In this document: positions 9,606-20,635 of the stretch, piece after piece
Layout: each line of letters opens with the position of its first letter
Numbering within the stretch: position 1 is the first letter of the stretch
Assembly (NCBI GenBank): GCA_002811645.1
Contig: PDIP01000032.1
Coordinates: 364,442-411,770 of the forward strand
DNA length: 47,329 bases
Source of the DNA: Corallochytrium limacisporum
Taxonomy: Eukaryota; Opisthokonta
Reading direction: 5' to 3'
Made by a program: the position numbers and the translations under genes
The notes under the pieces: generated by a model
Seen by the model: the letters and a program-made list of their open reading frames with translations, nothing else
Told to the model about the DNA's origin: nothing
Databases searched by the model: none

Positions 9606-10607
9606 CCCTTCCAATACTTGCTCCCCCTTCTCCGCTTTCCACACCATTGCCCCCGGCCCTGTGAAGTCCGGCCCCGGATACCTTCCTTACTTCTGCTGCC
9701 AGTCAGTAGGCAATCATCGAAAATTTACTCAACGTCTCATTGATCCGGGGATCATGGAAGAGCGAAGGAATGAAGCGCTGCATTCTTCATTGACCCACAG
9801 GGGCGCGCCCAATGGCAAGGAGCTGCCGAAAGCATACATGGTCACTCAGTCTCGCAGCAAAAGAGGAGCGCACTGCTGCAGCTGGTTTGATGTCATCCGA
9901 GCAGACCCGTTTTTGTCAGAATGTAGATCCTCGTCCCGCTAATGTCTGTATTCCGCAGCACGACACTGACTCCCGAAGCTGCACCCGCTGGTTTAAGTTT
10001 CGAAGGATCTTGCAAGGGGGTTGCAATTGTGAAGTATATTTGTTTCTGTTTATTGTGAACGTAATCGGATCTCACCAACTATCGAATTGGGAACATCTAC
10101 GACCTCGCAAGAATCAGAATCCACCGACATGCAACCATCACCGAGATCGCATCATTGCACAGTTCACTTGACTGCGATCCCAATAGGCGCATGCAGACAC
10201 ATGAATCGCAATCGGCCCTCGATTTCGATGTGTGGATGATCGTTGACGTCTTCGTAACACTTGCACTACACTTCTGGCCTGGGTCCATAACGAGACGAAC
10301 GAAGATCTGATTCACCCGAGCGCTGAAAGGTAAAGACTCCATCCGGTTCATTCATTTGATGCAAATGACAGTGTGAGCCGTTGACCGTAACGACAGCCGA
10401 ACAATAACATGAGAGTGACAGAGCACAAAACCGGTGACATGAGAGCACATTGTACCAAATTGCATACTCATGCTTTGTTGCTCACGCAACGAAAGCACAA
10501 ATCGCAAAATCTCGTTTGACAGCGGTACGGAACCAAACGGCCAACCAACCCACCCTTCCAAAAAGCAATTGGCCGTCCGGTCCAGTTAATCCACTACCGA
10601 AAACTGA

Positions 10608-10636
10608 CTCCCCCCTCCAGGGGGAGGGGAGGGGGT
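10608..10636. repeat. C-run/G-run inverted repeat with G-rich tail
   Basis: CTCCCCCCTCCA followed by GGGGGAGGGGAGGGGG: an imperfect inverted repeat whose right arm has three G tracts, with potential for hairpin or G-quadruplex formation. Confidence 0.55.
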
Positions 10637-11634
10637 CCAACACAGTCAGTCAGACCCCGGGCCACCGTGCTGAGCCCACGGAGACCATAGTACCTTGCCC
10701 AAAAAAGGGCAAGCTCCCGAACTTGGGAACGATCTTCCTTTGTGTTCCTTTGGGGAGCGTAGAGAATGCACTGGCTTCCGTTTGTCGAGGATGGGTTTCG
10801 TGTCCTTCCTTTGGCACCCTCGGGCGCGGTTGCCCGAAAATATCTACTCCGAAATCTATATATAAATGACTGTAATTTGCTGTAATTTTTTTCGCACAAG
10901 CATAATATTGTGTTTTCGTTATGTTATGTGCCGAACCGGACCGGGGCACGGGAGGAGTCCGGACGGCCGTCCGCGAAACCATGGAACAGCCAGCCCCCTC
11001 ACGCCTGCGGACGAAAAGCCTATACTTAAGTTATAGAGAGACTGAGTTGGACCACAGTCAAAACACCACTCTATCGGATTTTCCTACCCCACTAATTGCT
11101 CTCATCCACCTCGCTCTAAATTGTCATGCATTTTTGTAAAGGGAAGAAGGAGGGTAGGGGTGGTGTTCAGTGTTTTTGCTTGCCATTCCCCTCCCCCCCT
11201 AACCCTCCATCTTCAACAGTGCACGCGAAGTGGTCCCCCCTTTGTTGTGTTCCCGAATCGCGCGAAACGCGAGGAGGCTGGCTGGCTAATCAGTGGTGCT
11301 CAGGAACACGAGGCACACACGCACGCACCCTTCCATTCAAGACACATTGGCCTTTTTTTGAACCCCCTTTGGTACCCGTATCATTCGGTACTTTGATTGC
11401 CTTCCCGTCTTGGAACTCGACTACCAGCATAGAAAACACGACCAAGCCGCGCCTCTCCATGTCCGGCTATTTTTCCCTTACTGTATGTAGGGAAGTGCAC
11501 CCGCTTGGCGTTTGGCAAAGTTTAGGTGATCGATTGTTGCTGTCCAGCAGAGGAGGAGGTGTCCGGGCTAATCGGTGTAACAAAAAATAATACCCAAAAA
11601 AGTTAGAGGGTATTGGCTGGCCCAACCAACCCAC

Positions 11635-11856
11635 NNNNNNNNNNNNNNNNNNNNNNNNNNNNNNNNNNNNNNNNNNNNNNNNNNNNNNNNNNNNNNNNNN
11701 NNNNNNNNNNNNNNNNNNNNNNNNNNNNNNNNNNNNNNNNNNNNNNNNNNNNNNNNNNNNNNNNNNNNNNNNNNNNNNNNNNNNNNNNNNNNNNNNNNNN
11801 NNNNNNNNNNNNNNNNNNNNNNNNNNNNNNNNNNNNNNNNNNNNNNNNNNNNNNNN
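11635..11856. other. Assembly gap (222 N)
   Basis: 222 undetermined bases. The left flank ends in GGCCCAACCAACCCAC and the right flank begins with a C run. The 13-base word GGCCCAACCAACC just before the gap recurs at 25411, so a repeat or homopolymer may have broken assembly here. Confidence 0.95.
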
Positions 11857-12672
11857 CCCCCCCTCCATCCCAAGAGTTCTTAAACCTTTGGGTCGAAGGA
11901 ACATTGAAAATAAACGAAAACACACGCGTCCTTGCCTGCCCTGGAGAGGGGGAGCGGGCGGGGGATGGGCGAAAGGGTTAAGGACTAAAGCAACCAAAAA
12001 AATATACAAAAAAAAGAGAATAAAAGCACACGCACACACGGACAAATAGAAGAAAAACCAGCAGGCAAACACTGCAAAAACAAAAGGAAAGTGCACATGG
12101 TGAAACTCCCCCTTTTTTGCCATTGCCTGTATTCAGTACTGAACGGTAGGACGGATTTCAAAGGGTTGGCCGGTAACCCAGCAATCGGTGACGGATCTGA
12201 CAAGGAAAGAAAAGAAAGAAAAAAGAAAGGAACGTGTGACGGGACAGCCAGCGACCAGTTTGGGCGGTGGGTCCCGCAAGGGGGAGGGGGGAAGCCAAGG
12301 GAAGGGGAGCTCTCCAGAAACTCAAGAGCCAGAATAATAGTACTGAATGTATGGTACTAAGACGGCAAGGAGGGGCACCTTCCTCCCCACCGTGGGCAGA
12401 CGAATTGTGAGATTGGGCAGGACCGGTCGGCAAAATGCGGGAGACGGCCGGAGGAGGGGGAAAGGGTGAGCGGGCACCGTTCCAAAATTCAAGGATCTCG
12501 AGCGCCAGGCCGGTGCGGTCGATGGCATTTTGGTGGTCCGCTTTTCATAATAGTGTCAATATTAAATACCAAATGACTGTAATATTTTCTAGTTAAATCG
12601 CTATATTGCTGTCGAAATCGTGGACAGTCCAACGGGGTCAGGCACACGTTTTTTCCGACGTCGAAGGTGGCT

Positions 12673-12704
12673 CCCCCCGGGGGGGGGGGGGAGAGAGAGA
12701 GAGC
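12673..12704. repeat. C6G13 palindrome running into an AG repeat
   Basis: Six C, thirteen G, then alternating AG. A purine-only right arm, as at the other C/G sites. Confidence 0.55.
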
Positions 12705-13123
12705 ACTTTGCCCGGGCATTTCTCCGGAGGAACGGGACAGACCCCCTTCGGCGGAGCGGCAGAGAAGGAGAGAGCTTTGAGGGCCCCCCCCCCGGTTGCC
12801 GCGGTCCCCAAATTCAAATAGAAAAAAAAAAGAAATAATGCCAAAAAAAAAACCCGTACTCAGCAAACGTAAGAGAGAGTATACGGAACGAAAAAATCTG
12901 GCCCCACTCTGTCTCTTCCCTCCCCCCTCCCCCCTTCCGGGGTGTTCTCTCGCTCGCGCGCCCCGGGGAGAGAGACGGACAAAAGAGAGAGGGGGGAACA
13001 CAGAGAGAGAGAGGGAGAGAAGGCTGGGGCGAGGAAGAGAGGGGATAATTTTCAAAAAAGAAAAGAAAAGAAGAGAAGAATGAAACGATGAGAGTTTTGG
13101 TTGGCGCAGACAGAGAGACAGCC

Positions 13124-13143
13124 AGAGAGAGAGAGAGAGAGAG
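13124..13143 (+). repeat. (AG)10 microsatellite
   Basis: Twenty bases of uninterrupted AG, followed by C and a poly-A run. Confidence 0.8.
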
Positions 13144-13689
13144 CAAAAAAAAAAAGAGAAAAGGAAGGGGAGGACGGGTCTGGTTTTCTTGAGTAGTGGG
13201 GTCGTACCATCGCCTGTCAGGGTTTTTAGTAATGAACGTATGGCACCCCTAAGACGGTGGAGGAGAATTGATTTCGTAGCCAGCTTAAAAGGGAGCGCTG
13301 GCTTGGCCTGCGCGGGTGTTGGCCTTTGGCGAGGGGTTCGGCCAAAGGGGAAGAGGCAGACGGAATCTTGTCCGAGTCGGGTTCGTTTGGTTTGTCAAGG
13401 TTCTTTGATTTGTGCCCAACGTGCGTGTTTCGTCCCGTGCTTTAGATTTTGAAACACAAGGTTCATACAAGGACAAAAGCGTTCCTAAATTATCAGACAT
13501 ACCATCGCGTATCAGTGCATTACGTGTTGAGCTGTCTTGGTAGAAAAGGATCCCTGCCATCTGTTACCAAAGAAGTTAATCTTCTGCCGTTAACCTTAGA
13601 ATTCGTACTAGATGGGCTTAGTGGATAGGTACTAGGTCCTTACTATTCCTTTGTTCTCAAAGAATCAGATAGGTTCATAAAACACAGCC

Positions 13690-15390
13690 ATGCCTGCCTT
13701 CTTCTTCAATGTGAACATTCCGGAGACGGTCAATCTGACCGTTCGCCACTATAGCCTCCTGCACCGGAGGACTGTGGCCCCCGCGCATGGCGGGGGTCTG
13801 CCAATGCCTAATTCGCTCGGAGTCGTGGAAACTGAAACGGGAACCTTGCCTAAATACAATACGGCCCGCATGATGAAAGATGCCAAGGACCTAACTTCTA
13901 AGACCTTGGCACGCGGCAAGGCTTTGGCTGAGGCGCCTATGAAGACGGCCGACGTGATGAACAAGATCCTGCGTGGATCTGATCTCGAATCCAACGATGG
14001 CAATGGTGAAATTGTCATTGATATCGACGAATGCCCTGACGAGGACCGTCTGCAGGCTGAAGTTGATGACGAAGAGTCTCCGCTGACCAATGTGGAGTTC
14101 CAAACCTGGCCCGTCGCCACCCACCTGCACATGATGTTGGAGGCCAACGGCATTGTTAATGCGGTATGGCACAAAATTGATAGCCATGAAGACGAGAGTG
14201 AAAAGTACGACCAGCTGCAAATGGGAGTCAGTTTGGAAACGGAAGATGCGGGGAAGCTTGAGGCAAAGCCACAAATGTGGAACGTTCAATTCATTCATAA
14301 GGACGGTGACACGCTCCTGCGGCTGTTGGGTGAACAGGGTATTGGTAATGCATTTGGCAAGCTCTGGGTACAGCCTGTTCATATTTTCAAGGACGCCGCT
14401 GAGCGCAAGGCTAAGGCCAGGAAAGAAAAGAAAGAAATGATGGAAAGTGAAAGCGAGGGATCCAAGAAAGCCCAGAGCCGGATGTCCGAACGGATGAAGA
14501 CTTTCCGCGAGTCGGTCAAGTCAAAGCTGATCATTGAAGAATTGGCTGAGAACATCTCCGGCTCTGCTGAGCTCACATTTGACTACGTCGCCCTTTGCTC
14601 GTGTGCTGCTCTCATTGCCGGACTGGGTCTGATTTTCGACTCTGTTGTCACCGTCATTGCAGCCATGCTGGTGTCCCCCATTATGGGTCCCATCATGTCT
14701 TTTGTGTTTGGTCGCCTTACGAAGCGGTATGAGATGGTTTCCCAAGGTCTCCTGTCCGAGGGTGTCGGTATCTCCGTGTGCTACCTCACAGGAATCTTTC
14801 TCGGTTTCCTTCATGTCTTTGGCCGCGAGGTTGTGACCGGTACCGAATACACTCTGCCCAATGAGGTTTTGAACCGTGGTAACTGGGAGGCTGTGGTTCA
14901 AGGTGCCTTGATTGCCATTCCGTCCGGTGCTGCGGTGGCAGTGTCCCTGCTGCAGAATAACCAGGCCTCCCTTGTAGGTGTGGCCATTTCTGCCTCTCTG
15001 CTGCCTCCGTTGGTCAATTCTGGCATTCTCTTGACGATTGGTGCCTGCTACACCAGCGTTTTCCAGGAGGAATTCTCCCGCGGAGAGTACTTCGAGATGG
15101 CTGGGTGGTCTGCTCTCATTGCCTTCGCCAATATCCTTGTGATCATTATCATTGCCGACCTCACGCTGCGATTGAAGAGTGTTGGCGCCCTGCCGGGTGA
15201 CTCCGACTTCTATAAGACGACTCTGAAGTTTGCCGACCGCTCCATCCGTGTTAACAGCAAGGCTGACTCCCACGACTGGCAAGGAGAAGAGGTTAACATG
15301 GACGAACTTAGAGCGCTCGCGGAGGGTTTCAGTGGGAACACCCCCGGCGATGACGTTGGCGTTTCGCGGAGAACGCGCTGGATGAAATAA
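13690..15390 (+). CDS. DUF389-family multi-pass membrane protein
   Basis: 566-residue protein. The N-terminal third is soluble and includes an ACT-like stretch ending LLRLLGEQGIGNAFGKLWVQ (209-228). A charged coiled linker (234-275, KARKEKKEMMESESEG) follows. Then comes the DUF389 core: SKLIIEELAENISGSAELTF (278-297), hydrophobic segments at about 297-341, 355-377, 401-420, 427-456 and 470-492, and the signature VTVIAAMLVSPIMGPIMSFV (320-339). The biochemical function of the family is unknown; it occurs in bacteria, archaea and scattered eukaryotes, and topology suggests a transport or channel-like role, which is inference. The C-terminus is cytosolic-looking and polar. Codon use is strongly G/C at third positions, hinting at high expression. 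It converges on the lipase gene (241-bp gap). A patchy eukaryotic distribution leaves ancient transfer possible. Confidence 0.85.
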   Translation: MPAFFFNVNIPETVNLTVRHYSLLHRRTVAPAHGGGLPMPNSLGVVETETGTLPKYNTARMMKDAKDLTSKTLARGKALAEAPMKTADVMNKILRGSDLESNDGNGEIVIDIDECPDEDRLQAEVDDEESPLTNVEFQTWPVATHLHMMLEANGIVNAVWHKIDSHEDESEKYDQLQMGVSLETEDAGKLEAKPQMWNVQFIHKDGDTLLRLLGEQGIGNAFGKLWVQPVHIFKDAAERKAKARKEKKEMMESESEGSKKAQSRMSERMKTFRESVKSKLIIEELAENISGSAELTFDYVALCSCAALIAGLGLIFDSVVTVIAAMLVSPIMGPIMSFVFGRLTKRYEMVSQGLLSEGVGISVCYLTGIFLGFLHVFGREVVTGTEYTLPNEVLNRGNWEAVVQGALIAIPSGAAVAVSLLQNNQASLVGVAISASLLPPLVNSGILLTIGACYTSVFQEEFSRGEYFEMAGWSALIAFANILVIIIIADLTLRLKSVGALPGDSDFYKTTLKFADRSIRVNSKADSHDWQGEEVNMDELRALAEGFSGNTPGDDVGVSRRTRWMK

Positions 15391-15631
15391 GTGCGTGACC
15401 CTGTCCGGCAGTTTGAGTTAGGCATGGTTGCTTCATCATTTCTTGACCTTTTTATTCCCATACAATTCCTTTCTTCATAATAGATAGTTTAACATCATGA
15501 TTCCACTACACAATTATTTGTTTTACACACTCGATTGGTGCACACGCTCAGAGTACAGATGTGTATTTTACAGTTTTGAATGGCCTACATTTCTTCTGTC
15601 ATTCTTGTCAGGCAACTGTCTGCTTGACTCT

Positions 15632-16765
15632 TTAGACGCCGGCAATCTTTGCCATGTTGGACTCGTATATGTCCAGGGAATGCTGGGCGACACCAGAGTA
15701 CAGGGAAGGTGCATAGTCAGCACCCTCAACCAGCTGGCTGGCGTAACGCTGTGTGAAGTAGAACACATTGGCTTCTACAGCATGTTTATAGGCGAAAGCC
15801 ACAATGCCACTAACAATGTCAAAGTTGTTGACCCAACGGTAGATGTCAAGTTCTGGGCGGGTAGCAAGGCGGGCTGCGGACGCGGAGGTCCAAACCTCCG
15901 GGGCACCAAAGGTGTGCAGCTGAGCGCATCCGTTGCAGTTAAAGAAACCAGCATCGTTCTGCACAGCAGCGTACCAGTTGGCCATGGCACCACCCTTGGA
16001 ATGTCCTGTAATGATGTGGCCACCGTCGCAGTAGCCAGCGGCAAGGAATTGGGCATGCTTGGACTTAACTTTGCCATAGACGTCGTTCATTTCATCGTAG
16101 AAGCCGCGGTGGCCAGTGTAAGACCCTTTGGTTATGCTAAGGGCATTGATGTTAGAGATCCAATCACTAGCATCATCACTACCTTCAAAAGACACGTAAC
16201 AGATATTGTCTGCATCGCGGGCCACTATCGAGGTGTCAGCGCCATTGTCTGTGGTGTAACGATGCCATTCCGTCAGGCTAGGAATGGCAGGGGCAAAGTT
16301 TCCGTAGGTGGCCTGGGCCACCTTCACGGCTTTCCAGCCTGCCAAATAGGTAGGATCGTTCTCTGCAGCATCATTTTGGTCCGATACAATCATACGCATA
16401 GTGCAGGAAGCCTCCTTGCAGCGAAAATTAAGACTGAAGCTGCCGATGCCGGTGATGTCAACGTTATGGGTGCAGACGTGGTCATCGGGTCCAATCGTGT
16501 CGTATTCCCACACTTCAAGGGTGACACGCGAGGAATCCTGGCCCCACGCAAGGTTCTCATTCCATTCAGGAGTTTGGTCATTGCTGTCCTCACTAGTAGC
16601 GAGCTTGAACCCAGGGATAAAGACGTAGAAGTCACCGTGATCGAAAGTATCAGCCCAGTAGTAGATTTTACCGCAGGACATTGAGTCAAGGGTGACCTCG
16701 TAGGCGTTGGCAGCTCCTGCCATGGTGGCAGCCGTAAGGATAAGAAGACGGACGGCAAATTTCAT
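15632..16765 (-). CDS. Secreted class 3 lipase with N-terminal C2-like domain
   Basis: 377-residue protein. Residues 1-21 are a signal peptide (MKFAVRLLILTAATMAGAANA, cleavage before YEV). Residues 22-127 look like a C2-type beta-sandwich: DFYVFIPGFKLATSE, PEWNENLAWG, VTLEVWEYDTIGPDDHV, the acidic loops of which could bind calcium or lipid. The alpha/beta-hydrolase part follows, with CYVSFEGSDDASDWISNIN (189-207) in the class 3 pattern and the nucleophile elbow GHSKG at 254-258 (Ser256). Asp316 (NNFDIVSG) and His362 (QHSLDIYE) are placed to complete the triad. Eight or more cysteines suit extracellular disulfides. It probably hydrolyses acylglycerols or phospholipids outside the cell. The frame is open to 16858, but a TATA box at 16862-16869 and the signal peptide fix the start at 16765. 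Third positions are G/C-rich. Confidence 0.87.
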   Translation of the reverse strand: MKFAVRLLILTAATMAGAANAYEVTLDSMSCGKIYYWADTFDHGDFYVFIPGFKLATSEDSNDQTPEWNENLAWGQDSSRVTLEVWEYDTIGPDDHVCTHNVDITGIGSFSLNFRCKEASCTMRMIVSDQNDAAENDPTYLAGWKAVKVAQATYGNFAPAIPSLTEWHRYTTDNGADTSIVARDADNICYVSFEGSDDASDWISNINALSITKGSYTGHRGFYDEMNDVYGKVKSKHAQFLAAGYCDGGHIITGHSKGGAMANWYAAVQNDAGFFNCNGCAQLHTFGAPEVWTSASAARLATRPELDIYRWVNNFDIVSGIVAFAYKHAVEANVFYFTQRYASQLVEGADYAPSLYSGVAQHSLDIYESNMAKIAGV

Positions 16766-16861
16766 CTTGATGTGAAGTCTGTTGCGGAGGGAAAGCTGAT
16801 TAGAACGGAGAAAGCTTACGAGACTCGTGTCGACAGCCCAACTGTTCAGGATCGACAATCT

Positions 16862-16869
16862 CTTTTATA
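16862..16869 (-). promoter_or_regulatory. TATA box of the lipase gene
   Basis: On the minus strand this reads TATAAAAG, about 100 bp upstream of the ATG at 16765, nearly the same spacing as for PEX2. It rules out the longer reading frame beginning at 16858. Confidence 0.5.
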
Positions 16870-18033
16870 GCTCCACATGAACACCATAACACTGCCCAAC
16901 GGAACCATACATGGGAGTATCCGGCCAACAAAGGAACCCTCACATCACGCTCAATGTGCAGAGCTTGGTTTTGTAGGACGATGCGTGCTAATGATGATGT
17001 CAAAGCAGCTCTCACTGCAATTCCGGCTCCGTGGAACACTGGATCGCAGCCTTTTCCCCCCTCCCCGGCCCCCTGGCGGCCACCCGATCCCTACGCCCAT
17101 CACCCCCACTGCGCAGAAACAAGACCCCGGTGAACGGGTATTCGACCCTGGTCCAAGTCTCATCATCAGCCAATTTGTGACCGTACTAGCGCCCCCTGAA
17201 GAGCCTTTTCTCATCCCATCCAGCAATGAAAGAAGTTGCGTATGCTACGTCTCCGTTTACTTGACGAATCAAAGCACTCGGTGCTGAGGACCCTGGACGG
17301 TGTCCGTTCGCAAAGATTGCGCATCTACGACGCGATAGTTTGCTCAGTTTACGATACCTCGCAGTGGTAGTGTTCAGCCTTCATAGAGTTAGAGTAGGCC
17401 ACCACGGCGCATCCCCATGATCTCGTCTATGGACCTCCACCGCAGCTGTGGGCGCAACATCCAGCGACTTCATCCACAGCCCCAAAGCCAATGAATCTAG
17501 CGGCCACTTTCGACTCCACGGTAACCAGAGCCCAAAGGGCCTTCTCCAGATCTTTCATCCCTACCGTCGTGTCACAATTTTCTATGACTTTTGGTTGCGC
17601 CTGGTCGTTCTTCCGATCGCCGCCCAAGTGGGTGCGAGCGCGCTCCTCCAGGTCCGCTGGAGTTCTGTGGCCCTTCACGCTTTTCTTTTTCGCTTTCGTT
17701 CCATTCTTCTCAATTGTTTTCCGCTCTCTCCAATTGTCCCACCGTTGTAGTAAGAACAAAAACATTCGTTGAATGTCCGATTATAGTCTTTGCCCGTCTT
17801 TGCTCACACCCCCACTTGCTGCGTCCTGCTCTCCTTCCTTCCTTCCAAAACCATCCACCCGATGCCCCGTGACCCTTCCTTGCCTCCCTGCGGTCCTCAG
17901 TGTTAGGCTAACCGTCTATACCGTGCAACTCTCCGGTGGACGCAGAACGAAATGCGAGAAACCCTCGCGGCCGATCACGCCCCTCCGTGTGCAGCACGAT
18001 CCAAAAACCCACTCGTGCCTCCCCTCTCCCTCT

Positions 18034-18124
18034 CCCTTTGCCCCCCCCCCCGGGCGTCGAGCGGCCCATTCTCACACACAGCAGAAACCACTTTTTCACG
18101 AAAACGAAGGGGACCCATCCCCCC
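18034..18124 (+). repeat. 91-bp direct repeat, copy 1
   Basis: Begins CCCTTTG plus eleven C, then GGGCGTCGAGCGGCCCATTC and onward to GGACCCAT plus six C. Identical over 91 bases to 18719-18809; the flanks differ at once on both sides. Confidence 0.95.
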
Positions 18125-18718
18125 ACCCCCGGCGGTGCAAACACTAAAACTCCAAGCGGGAGGGGGGGGATGTGACGGGTTTGCGACGAGGGTCGTAGTA
18201 CATTTACTATTACCCGCAAAGTCATCGGTAAAATGCCGGGAAGGCAACCGGAAAGGCTTGACGTCGACCGGTGCGCCACACGCACACACGCACACACGCA
18301 CAAACTCCACCTGCCAGCAGTCCGCCGCCCCCTCCCACCCCCCACACTCCACCTCCTCCCTCGCCCATCCACCCGCGTCAGAAGAAGAAAATCCAAAGTT
18401 TACCGGCCTTGGATCTATTTCCTGTCGCTCCACGTTCTCTATGGGATATGTTCCCATATGCCCTGAACGTGCAATGGCTGTTTTGGTTTCTATTTGTTAT
18501 TCTTCGATTGTGGTAACCCACACACCCATACCCCCTCACTGGGCTCTAACCGGTCCCTCCCTCCCTCCCCCCCCTTCACTCCTTCTTGGCGTTCTCGCGG
18601 TAGTGCGCCTATTGCGCAAAAGGGGCCCCTCACTGGAAGTCCGAAGGCACACTTTGTGCTCCGGGACGTTGTAAACGGCCAGTTCGGGACCATAAGCCGC
18701 TGGGCGCCCCCCCCCCCC

Positions 18719-18809
18719 CCCTTTGCCCCCCCCCCCGGGCGTCGAGCGGCCCATTCTCACACACAGCAGAAACCACTTTTTCACGAAAACGAAGGGGACC
18801 CATCCCCCC
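18719..18809 (+). repeat. 91-bp direct repeat, copy 2
   Basis: Identical to 18034-18124, offset 685 bp, including the eleven-C tract. It is preceded by a further C run. Identity in fast-evolving spacer implies a recent duplication, gene conversion or an assembly artefact. Confidence 0.95.
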
Positions 18810-20310
18810 CTCTCCGTAATACTTCCCCACTTCCCTTCAGGTGGGGCGAGGGAGAGAGCGCTGCAGTACACAACGTACGACGAAAAATCCTTCGGAGTTG
18901 TGCGGGTAGGGAACCCCACACCCATGGGGAAGGACGCACGTGTGGCAGAGCTCGGCAGTGGTGCAGGGGTTTGTGATCGCGTTGCATTTGTTAGTCTCTG
19001 CTGGCCCTACGTTCCTGACGTGAACTTCGCATACCCACTGAAGATTTAGACAGAGCTTGGGGACTTGTCAAGGAGCAACGTTTGACGAAGAAGATGACAG
19101 GATCGATACTGCGCAGTGGTTTTAGTGATGACGAGGCGTGCTCGAGGGCGCCGGAGCGCTCTGTGGGTCTCTGGACGGGCATAGTCACGTCTCTTTGACT
19201 TCGTAGACATATCCTTCAGGAGTTTTGCACAGTGGCATGCAAATAGGCAGAGGATCGTGGAATGCATTTCCACAAAGATATGGCATTTAGACTGTATGTT
19301 AGAGTCGTATCTGCGTCAGATAGATGCATTCGAATAGACGGAATACCATGTTTGGAGGTTTGGATGGTATTGCTAGTAATGACATGGTAGCGGGATGGAG
19401 CCAATGGTAGAAACTATGCGAACATATTACCGTGTCATGGAAGGGCCACGCCTCCCCCTAAACTGTGTATGCACAACAACGACAATATGACCGAAACGAT
19501 TCAGCAATCAAAGTGGGTACAGCAATACCTTTATGATCGACGTTATGCGAGTACACTTGGCGCCTTCAAATCTACCCGTGACGTTCTTTCCTCTGTTTGC
19601 GCAGCAACACTTCCGAATACAAGGGCGGCATGATCCATGCAGTGTCCACTGCGCAATGCAACGAGCGTCACAGGAACGATGCGGAAACAGCATGCCAGGA
19701 CGGTATCTTAGGTTGATTCTCCAGTTGTGCGTCGTACTTGGCTCGCTTGGAGCGTGTCACGGTGTCCGTTCCCTAATATTGTACCAGAAATAGAAGAACA
19801 GCAGCGGAGGGATGCGCATCCTGAAGGGTACAAAACAGATGAGGTAACGGCCAGGACACGGCTTGTCAGGCGGTGTCGTGCGTGACCATCTTTCCCTCGG
19901 TTGATAAATAGGCCCCAGTCCTGATTTTCAAAGAAGTGATTGATACGTATATAAATTACAATTGTGTTCCGTAGTCAATGTACCGCTTGCAGAGAGGGAA
20001 GTACTTTCAGTATAGCAGCGTGGTGGGGGGGATGCGTTGGCCAGTGTCGGCTCAGGATCCTCTCCCGGTGCCGTCATATTCGGTAGCAGACGTAAGTCTG
20101 CCTGTGCGGTCAAACAGGTGCTGGTATGGGACACCTTAGATTGGTTACTTAACGATCGAAATGGATACGAACATAGTCGTGGGTCATTTGGTTAATGATG
20201 TTGACCCCCTTCGCCTCTGACAGTAGGGGTTGTAGCGGAGAACGGCAATGTGAATTGGCCACTGCGAGGTTGTGCAGCACTAGTAATTGCCTTGAACACT
20301 TTGTCAAGAC

Positions 20311-20475
20311 ATGGCACCAAAGAAAGGTCCTGGGCCTAGCCGGGTATTAGCACAATGGGGAGTGATCATTGTAGCCGGTGTGAGCATTTTCGTATTCGCA
20401 CAGAAGGATATCACTCGCCGGCGGGTAGATGTTCTCAAACGTGAGCAGGAAGAAGACAAGAAGGCCTCATCATAG
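20311..20475 (+). CDS. 54-residue single-pass membrane microprotein
   Basis: ATG 20311 to TAG 20475. The N-terminus is short and basic (MAPKKGPGPSRVLAQ), followed by one hydrophobic helix of about 15-19 residues (WGVIIVAGVSIFVFA, residues 16-30), then a strongly charged tail (QKDITRRRVDVLKREQEEDK...). This layout is typical of small mitochondrial or ER membrane proteins such as respiratory-complex accessory subunits; members of DUF4748 look similar, but I cannot confirm membership. It sits convergent to the CaaX-tail protein with a 160-bp gap, fitting the convergent-pair pattern of the window, which supports it being a gene. No TATA-like box was evident. Function unknown. Confidence 0.6.
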   Translation: MAPKKGPGPSRVLAQWGVIIVAGVSIFVFAQKDITRRRVDVLKREQEEDKKASS

Positions 20476-20635
20476 CAATGGCTACACCATACCTATTGGA
20501 AACATGTCACATGGGCTGCTCTGATGCGCTGTGACATTAGTTTCACTTGCGATACTGAAAGTCTTGATCGACGCAGAATGATGTTTAACGCTTGTTTAAT
20601 ACGAAATCATGATACATAACAGATATAAAGCAAAA

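Larger units (their letters stand above)
9120..13689. other. Long low-complexity spacer with assembly gap
   Basis: 4.6 kb with no supported gene. It contains poly-C and poly-T runs (9340-9610), C/G palindromes (9592, 10608, 12673), an AT-rich patch at 12545-12610, GA-rich tracts (12690-13160) with an (AG)10 repeat at 13124-13143, and the N gap. A 13-base word AAATGACTGTAAT occurs at 10864 and 12571. The last 500 bp are ordinary sequence and probably hold the DUF389 promoter. Confidence 0.5.
16766..20310. other. Lipase upstream region and long spacer
   Basis: 3.5 kb without a supported gene. 17040-17110 and 17790-18180 are C-rich. The perfect 91-bp direct repeat (18034 and 18719) and a GCACACAC tract near 18287-18302 lie here. 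Short open segments exist on both strands but none shows a recognisable domain or clear codon bias. Confidence 0.5.

Noticed and set aside
11467..12123. Frames crossing the N gap
   Set aside because: Their length is produced by unknown bases; no coding evidence on either side.
12341..13262. Similarity between 12341-12375 and 13228-13262 (AGTA-TGAA-GTATGG...TAAGACGG)
   Set aside because: Only a short imperfect match with a gap; may be chance, so no repeat was called.
19046..19404. Minus-strand short frames, one reading CMPLCKTPEGYVYEVKET
   Set aside because: Looks zinc/U-box-like at first sight, but it is 33 codons, has no good splice donor and no flanking support.
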